Assembly: GCA_026984035.1 (NCBI GenBank)
Contig: JALSSW010000184.1
Span: 1-33,893, forward strand
DNA: 33,893 bases
Direction: 5' to 3'
DNA from: Planctomycetota bacterium
GTDB taxonomy: Bacteria > Planctomycetota > UBA1135 > GCA-002748355
Shown here piece after piece: positions 8,052-16,560 of the stretch; within the stretch, counting starts at the first letter, position 1, and every line of letters begins with the position of its first letter. The position numbers were made by a program, and so were the translations under genes. The notes under the pieces were generated by a model. The model worked only from the letters and a program-made list of their open reading frames with translations. It had not been told where the DNA came from and made no database searches.

Positions 8052-8594
8052 CTAAAACTTGGCCAAGGATTTCAAGTCTTCAGATTTAAGGGAAATCCCA
8101 AGGAGGGCTCTTTTGTTCCCTGAAGATCCAGAATGCAGAAGGACCAGATCCTTGGAGTCAATTCGGTCCTTTCCAGCCTCAAGGGATAGGCTTGGCCCCT
8201 CCATCAGAATGCGTCCATGGCGAAAAACCCGAACCCTTCCCTTGAGCTGCAGGCCTTCATGCATCCAAATCCCCTTCTCGGCCTCAAAGTTGAGACCTTT
8301 GACCCTCACTCGAACTTCTTCGAATCGAAAATGATTCGGGACGCCGGCGATGACAAGTGGACCTAAAGTGGGCAACTGGGGAAGTCCTCGTTTGGCCTTC
8401 AACCTGACACCTTCGACTCCCAGGAGTTGGAAAGGAACCTCAAGATCATTGATAACTTCCAAATCCCATTTGGAGGTAGGGATCTGTCCCTCTCTGAGCG
8501 CTTTCCGAAGCCAAGCGGAAGAAGAATGGGGCGATTGATATAGCAACAAAACAAAAGCCCAAAGCAATGCCAGGAAGAAACCTGACCGTGCCAT
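8052..8594 (-). CDS. Membrane-anchored LptC-like protein
   Basis: This 180-residue protein has an N-terminal signal anchor (about residues 4-20). A beta-rich periplasmic domain follows whose repeats (FEAEKGIWM, LQLKGRVRV, LMEGPSLSLEAGKDRI) recall LptC/LptA, the jellyroll proteins that carry lipopolysaccharide across the periplasm. Length and layout match LptC (about 190 residues), but similarity is at the level of pattern only. The start codon overlaps the stop codon of the upstream lipoprotein gene in TAATG, so translation is coupled. No lptA or lptB is in view, so an LPS-export role is tentative. It could be another envelope protein with the same fold. Confidence 0.55.
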   Translation of the reverse strand: MARSGFFLALLWAFVLLLYQSPHSSSAWLRKALREGQIPTSKWDLEVINDLEVPFQLLGVEGVRLKAKRGLPQLPTLGPLVIAGVPNHFRFEEVRVRVKGLNFEAEKGIWMHEGLQLKGRVRVFRHGRILMEGPSLSLEAGKDRIDSKDLVLLHSGSSGNKRALLGISLKSEDLKSLAKF

Positions 8595-10714
8595 TAGAAG
8601 ACCATTAGGACCGGACGGGTGCGATCCCCCCCGCTGCGACCACTTCCTGGATCAAAGCCCTGCGAACGAACACGCACAAGCCTTCTCCGTGGACTGCGTC
8701 CAACGCCTGCTTGATTCATCAGGGGGAGAAGAGGAACTCCGATCTCAAGACCACCTTTTCCCAAAGCCACAGCGCAGGGGACTTCAGGATTCCCAACGAC
8801 CCGAAGCATGGCCTTTGCTTGAGTCCCCAAAAGGTTCACAAGGATAGTAAAGGAGACCTTCTTCTCCTTGATTGAGTCCAGATCCCGAACACGGATTTCG
8901 TAAACCCTCGCAATCTTAGGGTGCAGTTTGGGATCTCCATCCCCAAGGTCAATGCGCACAAAGAAATTCCGCGAAGAGATCGCAAGCGCAAAACTCCGGA
9001 GATCCAAGGCTGTTAGATATCCGAAAACGGTAGAATCTCCCACTGGGTCTCGAGGCAATAAAACTTCTGATGAGGTGGGCCAATCCCCGAAAAGGCCATC
9101 CACCAGGATTGTCGCCTTTGTCAACTGGGCACGTGTGGCCAACTCTGCCAGATTGGTTGCTTGATCCTGGGTCATCCCGGGGAAGAGCCCCCCTAGTGTC
9201 GGATCCTTCAGAGACCGGCCCCCCAAGGGAAGGCGGTGATCAAAAGAGGGGAGCAAGCCTCGGAAAGCGATTCCGGAGCCTTCAAAAAACCGTGCTGGAT
9301 CCAAGGAAAACTTGAGAGGAAACCTGCCCAAGGAACGCCGAGAGCCTTCCTTAAAAGCGGAAAACCAGGAATCGAACTCGAACAGAAAAAGATCCCGATC
9401 TTTTTCTCCAAAGCCCTTCCTAAATGCAATTAAGTCATCCCCTTGGTCATCCTCCTCCTTGCGAATCGAAACAAAGGCATCTCTGAAGAGGGAAGCCGCT
9501 TTCAGAAAACCGGCCCTTGCCTTGGACAACTTTGAAGTTCGAAGCTTTCCCAATTGAGGGAACAAGGACAATAACTCTGCAAAACCCTTCCCAGCTCGAA
9601 CTTCATTCCAGAGTTTATTGAGATCAAAATCCAAGTCGTAGGATTCAAGGACATCGAGGGCTGCTCGTAACCCTTCAATGGAAGAAAGAAGGAGCAAGAC
9701 ATCCCCTTCATCAAGCTCCCTTACCCCCCCATAGTTGCTTAAAAAACCCGAAAGGTAAAGAGGTGAACGGAAACCTCCTCCAACCCGGTCCAGCTCATCT
9801 TCCACTCGATCTAAAGCGGGAAGAAAACGTTTTCGAAAAAACTCAAAAACTTCGGAGGCCTTCGGAGGATTCCGCCCTGGTCTCAGTTGTCCGGGCCAGT
9901 CCCCCTTGAGAACCCGCATAAAGAAGGGATTCGCGGAGCGTGGCATCCCCAAGCGATCAAGGGCCTCCCCCACACTATTGATACCTGGCCCTGTATCGGA
10001 TTCGTCATTTACCAATTGTGTCAAAAGGGTGAGTGCTGTGTAAAAATGAGCATCCCCATTGAAGGGATCCGCTTGGAGGGCTTGCCCAAGGAAAATCAAA
10101 GCTTTGTTCAGGGCGGGGGGATCCATCCGCTTCCATAAACCGACAGCTTTCCCCACGAGACCGGCAGAATCTCCGATTCTCCGGGGATTTTTGGAAAGAA
10201 CCACTCGAACCAGGCCGAAGGAATCCGCTTTGGCCTCGAAAAACTTCCGCCGCTGATCCAAACCACCGCCAGGGGAACTGGGGATCCAAATGGGAGGACG
10301 CCCCCCTCCTCGTTTTTTTTGTAAAAGCGCGACAACATCCCGAGGGTCACGAAATCTCGGCATCTTGACAGGAATCCGGATTTGAATTGGTTTTTTCAAG
10401 CGACCGGGATCCGGGGAAACCTCAAAACGAAGTTCAGGTCCAATCGAAGGATTCCCATCCACCGAAGCGCTTTGCCCGCCGGCCATTCGGATGGAAACAA
10501 AACGATCCAGAGCCCCAAAGGGAACAGTGACCTTTACACCTTCGAGTTCTGTTCCAAGAGGACCGATGAGCTCTCCTCCGGAAGGCCCCATAGAACGAGT
10601 CGTAAAACCTGGAGTCCGTGCCCCTCCTCCTCCCCCCCCGCACCCGGACAGGACAAGGAAACCGCCGGCCAGAAGGCTGATCTTGGGAGAACGTAATAAG
10701 GGAATTTTTATCAT
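8594..10714 (-). CDS. Large lipoprotein with ZU5-like and CBM9-like domains
   Basis: This is a 706-residue predicted lipoprotein. The signal peptide ends with lipobox LSGC (Cys25), followed by a Gly-rich linker. Residues about 44-115 look like a ZU5 domain (GGELIGPLGTELEGVKVTVP). Around 195-235 there is a TPR-like helical stretch (FLGQALQADPFNGDAHFYTA). The middle is helical and charged without a recognised family. Residues about 548-690 resemble the CBM9/DOMON-like beta-sandwich (VDGLFGDWP, then FFVRIDLGDGD). It heads the run with the LptC-like protein and the two ATPases. A surface-assembly role is plausible, but I do not know its function. No clear ribosome-binding site precedes the ATG. 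Confidence 0.75.
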   Translation of the reverse strand: MIKIPLLRSPKISLLAGGFLVLSGCGGGGGGARTPGFTTRSMGPSGGELIGPLGTELEGVKVTVPFGALDRFVSIRMAGGQSASVDGNPSIGPELRFEVSPDPGRLKKPIQIRIPVKMPRFRDPRDVVALLQKKRGGGRPPIWIPSSPGGGLDQRRKFFEAKADSFGLVRVVLSKNPRRIGDSAGLVGKAVGLWKRMDPPALNKALIFLGQALQADPFNGDAHFYTALTLLTQLVNDESDTGPGINSVGEALDRLGMPRSANPFFMRVLKGDWPGQLRPGRNPPKASEVFEFFRKRFLPALDRVEDELDRVGGGFRSPLYLSGFLSNYGGVRELDEGDVLLLLSSIEGLRAALDVLESYDLDFDLNKLWNEVRAGKGFAELLSLFPQLGKLRTSKLSKARAGFLKAASLFRDAFVSIRKEEDDQGDDLIAFRKGFGEKDRDLFLFEFDSWFSAFKEGSRRSLGRFPLKFSLDPARFFEGSGIAFRGLLPSFDHRLPLGGRSLKDPTLGGLFPGMTQDQATNLAELATRAQLTKATILVDGLFGDWPTSSEVLLPRDPVGDSTVFGYLTALDLRSFALAISSRNFFVRIDLGDGDPKLHPKIARVYEIRVRDLDSIKEKKVSFTILVNLLGTQAKAMLRVVGNPEVPCAVALGKGGLEIGVPLLPLMNQAGVGRSPRRRLVRVRSQGFDPGSGRSGGDRTRPVLMVF

Positions 10715-10948
10715 TGCGAATTCGGGAATTACCCGATTTTTGGGAAGAAAGCGGCTTCGGAGGTAAATTTTTTATCAATCACCCTCTTAATCCGCCCGTA
10801 ACTTTCCTTTGTCTGAATATACTGAAGTTTAGAATCAAAATCCTACTCCGGTAATCTATCTCAGGGGATTCATACAATTGTGCAATCTCTTGACTCAGCT
10901 TTCTTCTCGCTTTCTTCTCTGAACTTTCGACAACAAGGGTCCTTTACA

Positions 10949-13411
10949 ATGAGTTTCATTCTTCCCATTTTCCTTGCTTCGGCCTTCCAAGGCATTCCTC
11001 CTACACCCCCCATTCAAACCAAACCTGAATCCCACAACCTGGTCGTGGTCCCGATCAAGGATGCCAGGACTCTCGCCACCATGAATCGTTTGGATCTTGA
11101 CCTCGCCGGATGCACCGCACCTGAGCTCCCAGCAAAAGAAATTGAAGTCATTGCGACCAAAAAGGACATCCAACGCATGACCGCCGCCGGACTCCAATTT
11201 CGGATTGCAATTCGGAATCTTGAAGACAGCATTGAGCAAAGGCTCTCCCGCTTCAGCTTCCCCATGGCCCTGACCCCGGCCGTGGGGAAAGGGGCCATGG
11301 GTGGGCACTACACCCTTGCTCAAATTACTTCCATTCTGGATTCCTTCGCAAAAAACCATCCCAAAATATGCGCAAAAAAGATCAGCCTCGGAAAAAGCAT
11401 CGAGGGGAGGGACATCTGGATGGTCAAGATCTCCGACAACGTCAATGTCGATGAGAATGAACCTGAGGTTCTTTTCGATGCGGTCCATCATGCTCGTGAA
11501 CCCCTCTCAGTAACAACGACCCTCCTGTTTATGGATTGGCTCGTGTCAAACTATGGAAAGGACAAAGAAGCCACTCGCCTTGTCAATTCGAGGGAAATGT
11601 TCTTTGTTCCCGTCCTCAATCCCGACGGGTACGAATACAACCGCAAGATTCGACCGAACGGTGGAGGATTGTGGCGCAAAAACCGCCGAAACAATGGAGG
11701 CGGTAGGTATGGTGTTGACCTCAACCGCAACTGGCCCACTGGCTGGACGGCTCCCTTTGGAGGAAACAGCACGAATCCCTCATCCAACGTGTATCGAGGA
11801 AAAAGCCCTCTCTCCGAACCCGAAACAAAGGCCCTGGATAATTTCATCAAATCTCGCAAGTTCACCCTGGGTTGCTCCGCACATACGTACACAGATGTCC
11901 TCCTAAGGCCTTGGGGGTATAAGCGCGGAGATCCAGCCAATGCGACCCAGTACAAAAAGATCGAAGCCCTCGCGACTAAAACCAATGGAATCCGTGCAGG
12001 AGGAGCTTCGACCCTCCTTTACGTTGCTGCAGGGGTGGCTATTGATCACTACCATACGGCCTACAAGATGTTCGCCTTCACCCCCGAGCTTGGGAAGAGT
12101 TCCGAAGGAGGGTTTTGGCCCAACCCCACCAACCAAGTTCGGATCGCCAATCGCCACCAGAACATGTTCCGCACCTTTGCAAGTGTGGCAGGTGCAAATG
12201 TTCAGATAAAAAACCTAAGCCTCAGCGAAAGTGGGGGAAATGGAAACGGGAAGATTGAGCCGGGAGAAAAGGGCGCAGTTGTACTCACATTGGATAACCT
12301 GGGTGCGGCTAAGACTCTCACCGCCACAACAGCCCTTCTCAAATCTCTGACTCCAGGGGTCACTGTCCTGAAAAGCAGTTATAACTTTGGAATCATCCCT
12401 GCATTTTCGACGGCAACGAACCAGGCAGCCCCTCTCCTTCTCAAAGTGGCTTCCAACTTCCAAGGAATCTCTGCGCGCCTCGAAGCCTCGGTGAACTTTG
12501 AAGGATTCACGATCAAGAAGATTCTCGATATCCCCTTTGTGACCCCCGGAACCATTATTAGCGATAACTTTGAAACTGATCTCGGTTTTGCTAGATCCAC
12601 TTCGGACACTGCGACCACGGGCCGTTTTGTAAGAATGGCTCCCCAGAAGACTTCTTACTTTGGCCGAACGTATCAGCCAGGTTCGGATCACACTCCAGGT
12701 TCAGGCACGAAGTGTTGGGTGACCGACGGACGAGCTGGATCCAGCGTCGGAAGCTTCGACGTCGATGGAGGCGTCACCACGCTCCTCTCTCCGCTCATGG
12801 ATCTCCGGCACGTCTCCCTCCCATCTCTGTCAGTCTGGATTTACTATTCGGAATCGGTCAACCCCGGCGACCCTTTCCGCATCGATGTATCCACCAATGG
12901 AGGAAGCAGTTGGTCAAGCCTCTACACAAGAAACAATTCAACATCGGGGTGGATCCATCTGGACCTGAAGTTGACAGGAACCATGACAGATAGGGTTCAG
13001 TTCAGGTTCCGCGCACAGGATCTCTCGCCATCCCTTGTGGAAGCTCTTGTGGACGATTTGTCCATCAAAGGTGTTGTCGCCCCGGCTTCTACAACAGTCC
13101 TCGGGAGTGGCCGCAGGGGGACGACGCTAAGGTTCGCCCTTCAAGGAGCTAGGAGCGGCCTTGGGCTCTTGATGCTCTCTCTGGGCACTGCGAATCTCCA
13201 AATTCCAGGGGTACAGGGACGCCTTCTCATTGACCCCGGAACGGCCTTTCCCCTCCCAGCCTTTGCGTATGGGACGCAAACAAGGGTCAGCTTCGATGCA
13301 GGGATTCCCAACGATTCATCCCTTCTTGGAAAAACCTTTTATATGCAACAGCTCCTCATTCGAGGAACCGCTCTAAGACTTGGCAACCGCACAAAAACGA
13401 CGGTACGATAA
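10949..13411 (+). CDS. Secreted M14 zinc carboxypeptidase with multidomain C-terminus
   Basis: This is an exported M14A/B carboxypeptidase of 820 residues. The ATG at 10949 follows AAGGGT and starts a clean signal peptide (MSFILPIFLASAFQG); the frame extends 23 codons upstream without support. Zinc ligands are His181 and Glu184 (HHAREP) and His312 (CSAHTY). VDLNRNWP supplies the substrate Arg, and Glu380 in FTPELG is the catalytic base. After the peptidase come a CARDB-like domain (about 415-530), a jellyroll domain like those of immune inhibitor A peptidases (about 540-720), and a roughly 90-residue tail (SLGTANLQIPGVQG, then IPNDSSLLGKTFYMQQL). Similar tails recur, from memory, at the ends of planctomycete secreted proteins. 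It probably degrades external protein. Confidence 0.92.
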   Translation: MSFILPIFLASAFQGIPPTPPIQTKPESHNLVVVPIKDARTLATMNRLDLDLAGCTAPELPAKEIEVIATKKDIQRMTAAGLQFRIAIRNLEDSIEQRLSRFSFPMALTPAVGKGAMGGHYTLAQITSILDSFAKNHPKICAKKISLGKSIEGRDIWMVKISDNVNVDENEPEVLFDAVHHAREPLSVTTTLLFMDWLVSNYGKDKEATRLVNSREMFFVPVLNPDGYEYNRKIRPNGGGLWRKNRRNNGGGRYGVDLNRNWPTGWTAPFGGNSTNPSSNVYRGKSPLSEPETKALDNFIKSRKFTLGCSAHTYTDVLLRPWGYKRGDPANATQYKKIEALATKTNGIRAGGASTLLYVAAGVAIDHYHTAYKMFAFTPELGKSSEGGFWPNPTNQVRIANRHQNMFRTFASVAGANVQIKNLSLSESGGNGNGKIEPGEKGAVVLTLDNLGAAKTLTATTALLKSLTPGVTVLKSSYNFGIIPAFSTATNQAAPLLLKVASNFQGISARLEASVNFEGFTIKKILDIPFVTPGTIISDNFETDLGFARSTSDTATTGRFVRMAPQKTSYFGRTYQPGSDHTPGSGTKCWVTDGRAGSSVGSFDVDGGVTTLLSPLMDLRHVSLPSLSVWIYYSESVNPGDPFRIDVSTNGGSSWSSLYTRNNSTSGWIHLDLKLTGTMTDRVQFRFRAQDLSPSLVEALVDDLSIKGVVAPASTTVLGSGRRGTTLRFALQGARSGLGLLMLSLGTANLQIPGVQGRLLIDPGTAFPLPAFAYGTQTRVSFDAGIPNDSSLLGKTFYMQQLLIRGTALRLGNRTKTTVR

Positions 13412-13455
13412 AAAAACCGAACTCATCCGATGCTCCTCTGCCTACAATCCTATGG

Positions 13456-13788
13456 ATGAGCATCGGCTACAAGGTCCACGTATTTGTCTGCGAAAACGAA
13501 CGCCCTGAAGATCACCATCGGGGTTCCTGCGCTCGTAGGGGAGGGCCTCAAATCCGGCGGTGGTTCAAAGAGGCCATGCAGCGAGAAGGTCTCGTTCAGG
13601 ACACTCGGGTGAACAAAAGTGGCTGCTTAGCCCATTGCGAGAGCGGTCCGATCGTCGTTATTTATCCCCAAGGGATCTGGTATCGCCCCAAAACAAAAGA
13701 AGACGTCGATGAAATCGTTGGGGGTTTAAAAGAAGGCAAGGTGGTCGAGCGGCTGCTCCTTGATCATTATTGGGAAGGATCGGAATGA
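13456..13788 (+). CDS. Thioredoxin-like [2Fe-2S] ferredoxin
   Basis: This 110-residue protein is a thioredoxin-fold 2Fe-2S ferredoxin, an electron carrier of unknown partner. The four cluster ligands are visible as Cys12, Cys25, Cys57 and Cys61, with CX12C and CX3C spacing (GCLAHCESGP) typical of the Aquifex and Clostridium proteins. Its stop codon overlaps the ATG of exonuclease III in ATGA, so the two are made from one message. The 44-base gap after the M14 peptidase gene includes TACAAT at 13443-13448, a possible -10 element. Another ATG at 13452 is in a different frame. Confidence 0.92.
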   Translation: MSIGYKVHVFVCENERPEDHHRGSCARRGGPQIRRWFKEAMQREGLVQDTRVNKSGCLAHCESGPIVVIYPQGIWYRPKTKEDVDEIVGGLKEGKVVERLLLDHYWEGSE

Positions 13789-14573
13789 CCAAAGTCACCA
13801 TTGCAACCTGGAACGTCAATTCGATTCGCGCCCGTCTCCCTCGTCTGATTCCTTGGTTAAAATCGCGGAATCCAGACATTGTTTGCCTACAAGAGACAAA
13901 AGTTGTGGATGAGCTCTTCCCTAAAGAGCCCATCGAAGAGTTGTACTACAATATCGCCACCTTCGGACAAAAAACCTACAATGGAGTAGCAATCCTGAGT
14001 AAGGGGCCCATGGAAGACATCACCAAGGGCTTTCCCGGGGACGATGAAAACGAGCAGAAACGAGCCATCGCCGTTCGAACAATGGGATTTCACGTCTTAG
14101 ATCTTTATGTGGTCAATGGGAAAGAGGTTGGAAGCGACAAATACAACTACAAGCTCATGTGGCTAAAAAAGCTTCGGGAATACGTAAAAAATGAGTTTGA
14201 TCTCGAAAAGGAGAGGGTGGTACTCACAGGAGACTTCAATATCACTTTCGATGATCTGGACGTTTACGACCCTAAGGCTTGGGAAGGGAAGATTCTCTGC
14301 TCCAAAAAGGAACGAGAAGCCCTCAAAGAACTCATCAATCTTGGGTTGACAGATGCTTTCCGCCAACTCCATGGGAATGAAGAGGGGCAATATACTTGGT
14401 GGGATTTTCGGACTCGGGCTTTTCAAAGGGGAAATCGAGGCTTGAGAATCGACCACTTTCTCCTCTCTCACCCTGCTATGGAAGTATGCACCAAGGTTTG
14501 GATCGATCGAGAGGCTCGAGAGGGGGAAAAACCCAGCGATCATGCCCCCGTCCTCGCGGAATTCGAGGTTTAA
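13785..14573 (+). CDS. xth: Exodeoxyribonuclease III (AP endonuclease)
   Basis: This 262-residue enzyme belongs to the ExoIII/AP endonuclease family, which cuts DNA at abasic sites and trims 3' ends during base-excision repair. The family residues are present in order: WNVNSIRARL with the active-site Asn, CLQETK with the metal-binding Glu37, NGVAILSK, GDFNI with the catalytic Asp, RIDHFLLS, and the C-terminal SDHAPV catalytic pair. Length is normal (about 260). I chose the ATG at 13785, which overlaps the ferredoxin stop in ATGA and follows AAGGAT; the upstream GTG at 13770 is less likely. Confidence 0.95.
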   Translation: MTKVTIATWNVNSIRARLPRLIPWLKSRNPDIVCLQETKVVDELFPKEPIEELYYNIATFGQKTYNGVAILSKGPMEDITKGFPGDDENEQKRAIAVRTMGFHVLDLYVVNGKEVGSDKYNYKLMWLKKLREYVKNEFDLEKERVVLTGDFNITFDDLDVYDPKAWEGKILCSKKEREALKELINLGLTDAFRQLHGNEEGQYTWWDFRTRAFQRGNRGLRIDHFLLSHPAMEVCTKVWIDREAREGEKPSDHAPVLAEFEV

Positions 14574-14636
14574 CCTCATCGCTCCCTCATGTCTATGCAA
14601 AACCTTTCCTTACAATGAAACTTGAGTTAGAAGAAT

Positions 14637-14775
14637 GGGGGACCGATGCGTAGGCTAGGGCAAAGCCTGCGTGATTCTTGAAATCGTTTCAACAGAATAC
14701 GCAACCCTTTCAATGCCTTGGTGAAGACCATTGTAGTCGGAACAAGGGCATGAATCCTGTAGGCTTAGGTCCTCC
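14637..14775 (+). ncRNA. Candidate structured RNA or leader upstream of the desaturase
   Basis: This gene-free stretch folds by eye into a closed multi-branch structure. An outer 8-bp stem pairs GGGGGACC (14637-14644) with GGTCCTCC (14768-14775). Inside are a 9-bp hairpin (14648-14656 with 14664-14672, two G-U pairs), a perfect TTGAAA/TTTCAA hairpin (14678-14683 with 14687-14692), and an ATGCCTTG arm (14713-14720 with 14743-14751, one bulged G). TACAAT at 14611-14616 could serve as a -10 box for it. I could not match it to 6S, SRP, RNase P, tmRNA or a riboswitch class. It ends 57 bases before the desaturase start, so it may be a cis-acting leader. Confidence 0.4.
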
Positions 14776-14831
14776 AGTCACCAGGAGAGTGTTAGAGGAA
14801 AGGTTTTATCACCGTTTGGAGAGAAGTTTTT

Positions 14832-15719
14832 ATGTCGAGTCAGCGTCCCTTGGACAAGGTCAACACCTACTTTATCTTGTCCGCCCATTTACTTGCAGCT
14901 TTTGCCGTTCTCTACATCATCTTTGTGCAGTTCTCCTGGTGGAGCCTAGGACTTGGAATCTTTTATGGATGGATCTGCTCTCTCTCCATTACGGCCGGCT
15001 ACCATCGACTCTTCGCCCATCCAACCCATCGCGCCCATGCCGTTCTTAGAGCGCTCTATCTTTTCTTTGGTGCGGCTTCAATTCAAAACTCCGCCCTCAA
15101 ATGGTCCTCGGATCATCGCATCCACCATGGGAGGGTCGATCGCGAAGAAGACCCTTATAACATCCAAAAGGGTTTTTGGTGGGCCCACATTGGTTGGGTC
15201 TTGCACAAAGCCCCCACCCCAAGCTTCAAAAATGTTTCTGACCTCAAGAAAGACCCTTTGGTCATGTGGCAGCATAATCACTATTTGCTCACAGCCATCC
15301 TCTCCACCGGAGTTCTCCCCTTCCTTCTGGGGCTTCTCTGGGGAGATCCCATCGGCGCTCTCCTGATCGCGGGCTTTTTACGTCTCATCCTTGAGTGGCA
15401 CAGCACCTTTTCCATCAATTCGGTGGCGCATGTCATTGGTCGCCGCCCCTATTCGCTCACTAACTCTGCACGAGACTCCTTTATCACAGCATTGGTCACA
15501 TTGGGTGAAGGCTATCACAACTTCCATCACCGCTTCGCAAACGATTACCGGAATGGAGTCCGTTGGTTCCACTTTGACCCTACAAAATGGTGGGTTTGGA
15601 CCCTCTCCAAATTGCACCTCACCTGGGATCTCCGTCGGGTCCCCAAAGAAACAATTCTAAATGCGAAAGAAAAAGTGAAAGCAGAACTCCGCGAAAAAAA
15701 GATCGAAGCAACCCGCTGA
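14832..15719 (+). CDS. Delta-9-type fatty acid (acyl-CoA) desaturase
   Basis: This is an integral-membrane di-iron desaturase that introduces a cis double bond into saturated acyl chains, probably to keep membranes fluid. At 295 residues it has the classic three histidine boxes: HRLFAH (58-63), HRIHH (95-99) and GYHNFHH (227-233). An extra His lies in SVAH (His200), as in stearoyl-CoA desaturases. Two pairs of hydrophobic helices (about 13-55 and 150-185) match the usual topology. GGAGAG lies about 8 bases before the ATG. The structured stretch just upstream may control its expression. Whether the substrate is acyl-CoA or a lipid-bound chain cannot be told. Confidence 0.94.
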   Translation: MSSQRPLDKVNTYFILSAHLLAAFAVLYIIFVQFSWWSLGLGIFYGWICSLSITAGYHRLFAHPTHRAHAVLRALYLFFGAASIQNSALKWSSDHRIHHGRVDREEDPYNIQKGFWWAHIGWVLHKAPTPSFKNVSDLKKDPLVMWQHNHYLLTAILSTGVLPFLLGLLWGDPIGALLIAGFLRLILEWHSTFSINSVAHVIGRRPYSLTNSARDSFITALVTLGEGYHNFHHRFANDYRNGVRWFHFDPTKWWVWTLSKLHLTWDLRRVPKETILNAKEKVKAELREKKIEATR

Positions 15720-15735
15720 AAATATCTAACCCCGT

Positions 15736-16560
15736 TTATTGTTGAGATCGTGCTTTAAAATCATTGAGAGTTTCTGTCTCAATTTGGATCCGACGGAAAA
15801 GGGTCCACTCGCGCACAATCTTCTTTCCTGAGGGGCCCCGGATGGCTCCTCGCCACAGAATGCTGATATAAGCATCGCTGTTTGTTCGATGGACGTAAAA
15901 ACGAAACTCACCCTCATCCCCATTTTCGGCAAAGGAGCGTAGCGACGGATCTAAAATGGCAGAGGTCCCTTTCTCCCGCACCATCCGGACGAGTGTCTCA
16001 GGACCTAAGCCAAATCGGCACCCGATCCGCTCCTTGGCAACGAAAAGCCCCCCTTCCTCATCGAAAACAGCCGACTTCCACCAAGTCCAAGGCAAGCCGA
16101 ATCCTCCAAGGAGAAGGAGAAAGATCTCCGCTCCATAGGCGATTCCTAAAACCCCGGGAGAGACAAATCCGCTACTTCCGGGAATCGGATCTCCCTTGCT
16201 GAATTTTGCCCGGAGGGCGGGAATCAACCCTTCAACGCCAATGGACCACCCGCCCATCGCAAAATCTAAGGCAACGGAATAAAAAACAATGAAAAAACCC
16301 CAGAGCAAAAACAGAGCGACTTTCCGGTTTCGAACCCCCCCGAGCCTGAGACAAGCGATTCCCAGCCCCCCTAATAAGAGACCGAAGAGGATTGTAAGGA
16401 GAGGGGAAAGCAGGATCAGAGGATTGAGATCCAGCAGCTTCTGGTAGAGAAAGCCAAAAGCACCTGCAATAAGCAAGTCGACAAAACCAACCCAGGCGAG
16501 GCGGGAGGAAACCCGCCCCGAAAATTCATAAGCCTTAAGGGGTTTTTGTCCCTCAGCCAT
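15736..16560 (-). CDS. Predicted membrane protein, unknown function
   Basis: I do not recognise this 274-residue protein. It has about four hydrophobic helices: roughly 21-40, 47-70, 80-100 and 135-160. A soluble C-terminal part (about 165-270) of beta-strand character follows, resembling the pleckstrin-like or DUF-type cytoplasmic tails of small membrane proteins. The ATG at 16560 lies 8 bases inside the end of the upstream dehydrogenase/hydratase gene, so the two are probably cotranscribed. A TTG two codons upstream is possible. The ribosome-binding site is poor. It converges with the desaturase gene at 16 bases. Confidence 0.75.
   Translation of the reverse strand: MAEGQKPLKAYEFSGRVSSRLAWVGFVDLLIAGAFGFLYQKLLDLNPLILLSPLLTILFGLLLGGLGIACLRLGGVRNRKVALFLLWGFFIVFYSVALDFAMGGWSIGVEGLIPALRAKFSKGDPIPGSSGFVSPGVLGIAYGAEIFLLLLGGFGLPWTWWKSAVFDEEGGLFVAKERIGCRFGLGPETLVRMVREKGTSAILDPSLRSFAENGDEGEFRFYVHRTNSDAYISILWRGAIRGPSGKKIVREWTLFRRIQIETETLNDFKARSQQ

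Noticed and set aside
10895-11491. A 198-codon minus-strand open frame
   Set aside because: It is antisense to the secreted M14 peptidase start and pro-region and shows no protein-like motif.
14657-14720. AGGGCAAAGCC and ACCCTTTCAA as parts of a c-di-GMP or TPP riboswitch
   Set aside because: The remaining invariant parts of those riboswitches (the GAAA tetraloop and receptor, or CTGAGA) are not present.
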